From Chloroflexota bacterium (GTDB taxonomy: Bacteria; Chloroflexota; Dehalococcoidia; Lucifugimonadales; Lucifugimonadaceae), in contig JACPRT010000220.1 in the NCBI GenBank assembly GCA_016189845.1, positions 1-5,675 of the forward strand: a stretch of DNA of 5,675 nt, in the 5' to 3' direction. This document shows, one piece after another, positions 4,797 through 5,675 of this stretch (its first letter is position 1; each line of letters starts with the position of its first letter). The notes beneath the pieces are model-generated. The model worked only from the letters and a program-made list of their open reading frames with translations. It was not told where the DNA came from and ran no database searches. A program made the translations under genes and the position numbers.

Positions 4797-5675
4797 GGCC
4801 TGGGAAGCCCGGCCAGCGCGACCTCGTCGGACTCTGCGTCGGCAGGGTCGTGGCGCGCCGGCATCGAAAGCGTGAACACGCTGCCCTGGCCGACCTTGCT
4901 CGCCGCCCAGAGCTTGCCCCCATGCAGCTGTGCCAGATACCGTGCGATGGCCAACCCCAGCCCGGTCCCGGCGGCCTGCCTGCCGTCGGCGTTCTTACTG
5001 CGATAATAGGCGTTGAAGATGAGTTCCAGCTCGTCCTCGGGGATGCCCTCGCCCGTGTCGGAGACCCGGACGACGTGGGTTTCGCCTTCCTGGAAGACCT
5101 CGACCGAGATTACCCCGCCAGCCGGCGTGAACTTGTGGGCGTTGCTGATCAGGTTGGTGAGGATGCGCTCGATTCGCGCGGGGTCGGCATACGTCGTCCC
5201 CATGTTGTCCTGGACGTTTACGGTAAGCGTCTGCCTCCGGGACCGCACCGCAGAGGAGAAGAGCGCCGCGGACTCTTCCACGACGTCCTTGAGGTTGATC
5301 GTCGCCCTGTGCAGCTCCAGGTGGTCGCTCTGCATGGCGGCGTAGTCGAGGGACTCCTGCGTCAGACGTTCGAGCCGCGACACGCCGTTCCTGAGGGACC
5401 TGATGAGCCGCTCATGGCGGGGGTCGGGGGCGCCGTTCTGGTGGGAATCCGCGAGGATGTCGGCGGAGACCTTGATCGCGGTGAGCGGCGACTTCAGCTC
5501 GTGAGACACGGTCAGCAGGAGATTGGACTTGAGGGAGTCGAGCCGCTCGAGTTCCCGCAGTCTCGACATCTCCAACGCGTACATGCGGGCGTTTTCAATG
5601 GCCATGCCGACCCGGTCGGCGGCGGTCGTGACGAAACGGACGTCGTCGTCGGCGTAGTGTGACCCGACCAGTCGC
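4784..5675 (-). CDS. Sensor histidine kinase with GAF domain, 5' part outside the window
   Basis: The frame is open to the right window edge, so 296 C-terminal residues are visible. The fragment begins in LVGSHYADDDVRFVTTAADRV, the last strand and helix of a GAF domain, and a coiled coil follows. The HisKA phosphoacceptor is His58 in SHELKSPLTAIK (codon 5501-5503). The HATPase domain shows the N box NLISNAHKFT (Asn174, Asn178), the G1 box DTGEG (206-210) and the G2 box GTGLGL (236-241), so all the kinase elements in view are intact. A short Ala/Pro/Asp-rich tail ends it. The visible part has no membrane segment; the sensing part and any membrane helices lie outside. An in-frame ATG at 5605 lies within the GAF helix and is not a credible start. 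No response regulator gene lies between it and NfeD, so its partner must be elsewhere. It transfers phosphate to a regulator in response to an unknown signal. Confidence 0.95.
   Translation of the reverse strand, partial: RLVGSHYADDDVRFVTTAADRVGMAIENARMYALEMSRLRELERLDSLKSNLLLTVSHELKSPLTAIKVSADILADSHQNGAPDPRHERLIRSLRNGVSRLERLTQESLDYAAMQSDHLELHRATINLKDVVEESAALFSSAVRSRRQTLTVNVQDNMGTTYADPARIERILTNLISNAHKFTPAGGVISVEVFQEGETHVVRVSDTGEGIPEDELELIFNAYYRSKNADGRQAAGTGLGLAIARYLAQLHGGKLWAASKVGQGSVFTLSMPARHDPADAESDEVALAGLPRPPAA

Noticed and set aside
4784..5605. Histidine kinase starting at the ATG at 5605
   Set aside because: The frame stays open to the window edge, and the residues before this Met match the end of a GAF domain, so it is an internal Met.
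4850..5662. Plus-strand open frame of 270 residues opposite the histidine kinase
   Set aside because: The minus-strand frame carries the H, N, G1 and G2 boxes. The plus-strand frame is its antisense image.

Overview
The window is GC-rich bacterial DNA with tightly packed genes. The two plus-strand genes start with TTG, and several gene borders overlap by one to four bases. Gene content and protein style (an SPFH/NfeD pair, a GAF-type sensor kinase, a DUF1802 protein) would fit a Chloroflexota-like or similar environmental bacterium. That assignment is an impression only; there is no rRNA or marker gene to support it. The window looks like one end of a draft contig, because it opens with a perfect 142-base palindrome that starts exactly at base 1.

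Layout. Bases 1-142 are an inverted repeat with two 71-base arms and no spacer. A possible 5' end of a leftward gene (start codon at 173) runs into its centre. Bases 143-236 hold a TATAAT promoter candidate lying inside a small dyad, plus a good ribosome binding site. Two plus-strand genes follow as a coupled pair: a DUF1802 protein (237-806) and an aldo/keto reductase (803-1804). All remaining genes are on the minus strand. Read in their own direction they are: the 3' part of a GAF-containing sensor histidine kinase that enters from the right edge (4784-5675), a 95-base gap with a promoter candidate, then a three-gene operon. The operon is a membrane-bound NfeD-type ClpP-class serine protease (3285-4688), an SPFH/stomatin-like protein (2424-3275) and an EVE-domain protein (1801-2424).

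How they work together. NfeD protease plus SPFH/stomatin is a well-known membrane pair: the SPFH protein forms oligomeric scaffolds and NfeD is its partner and protease. The unusual member is the third gene, an EVE-domain protein with a very arginine-rich linker and an acidic, Gly/Asn-rich tail, translationally coupled to the SPFH gene by a TAATG overlap. This suggests that a nucleic-acid-binding protein is made together with a membrane scaffold. The link is inference from gene order only. The DUF1802/aldo-keto reductase pair converges on this operon, and the two units share a CTAG at their stop codons, so there is no intergenic space between them. No RNA genes, CRISPR arrays, insertion sequences or other mobile elements were seen, and there is no gene-free stretch longer than 300 bases.
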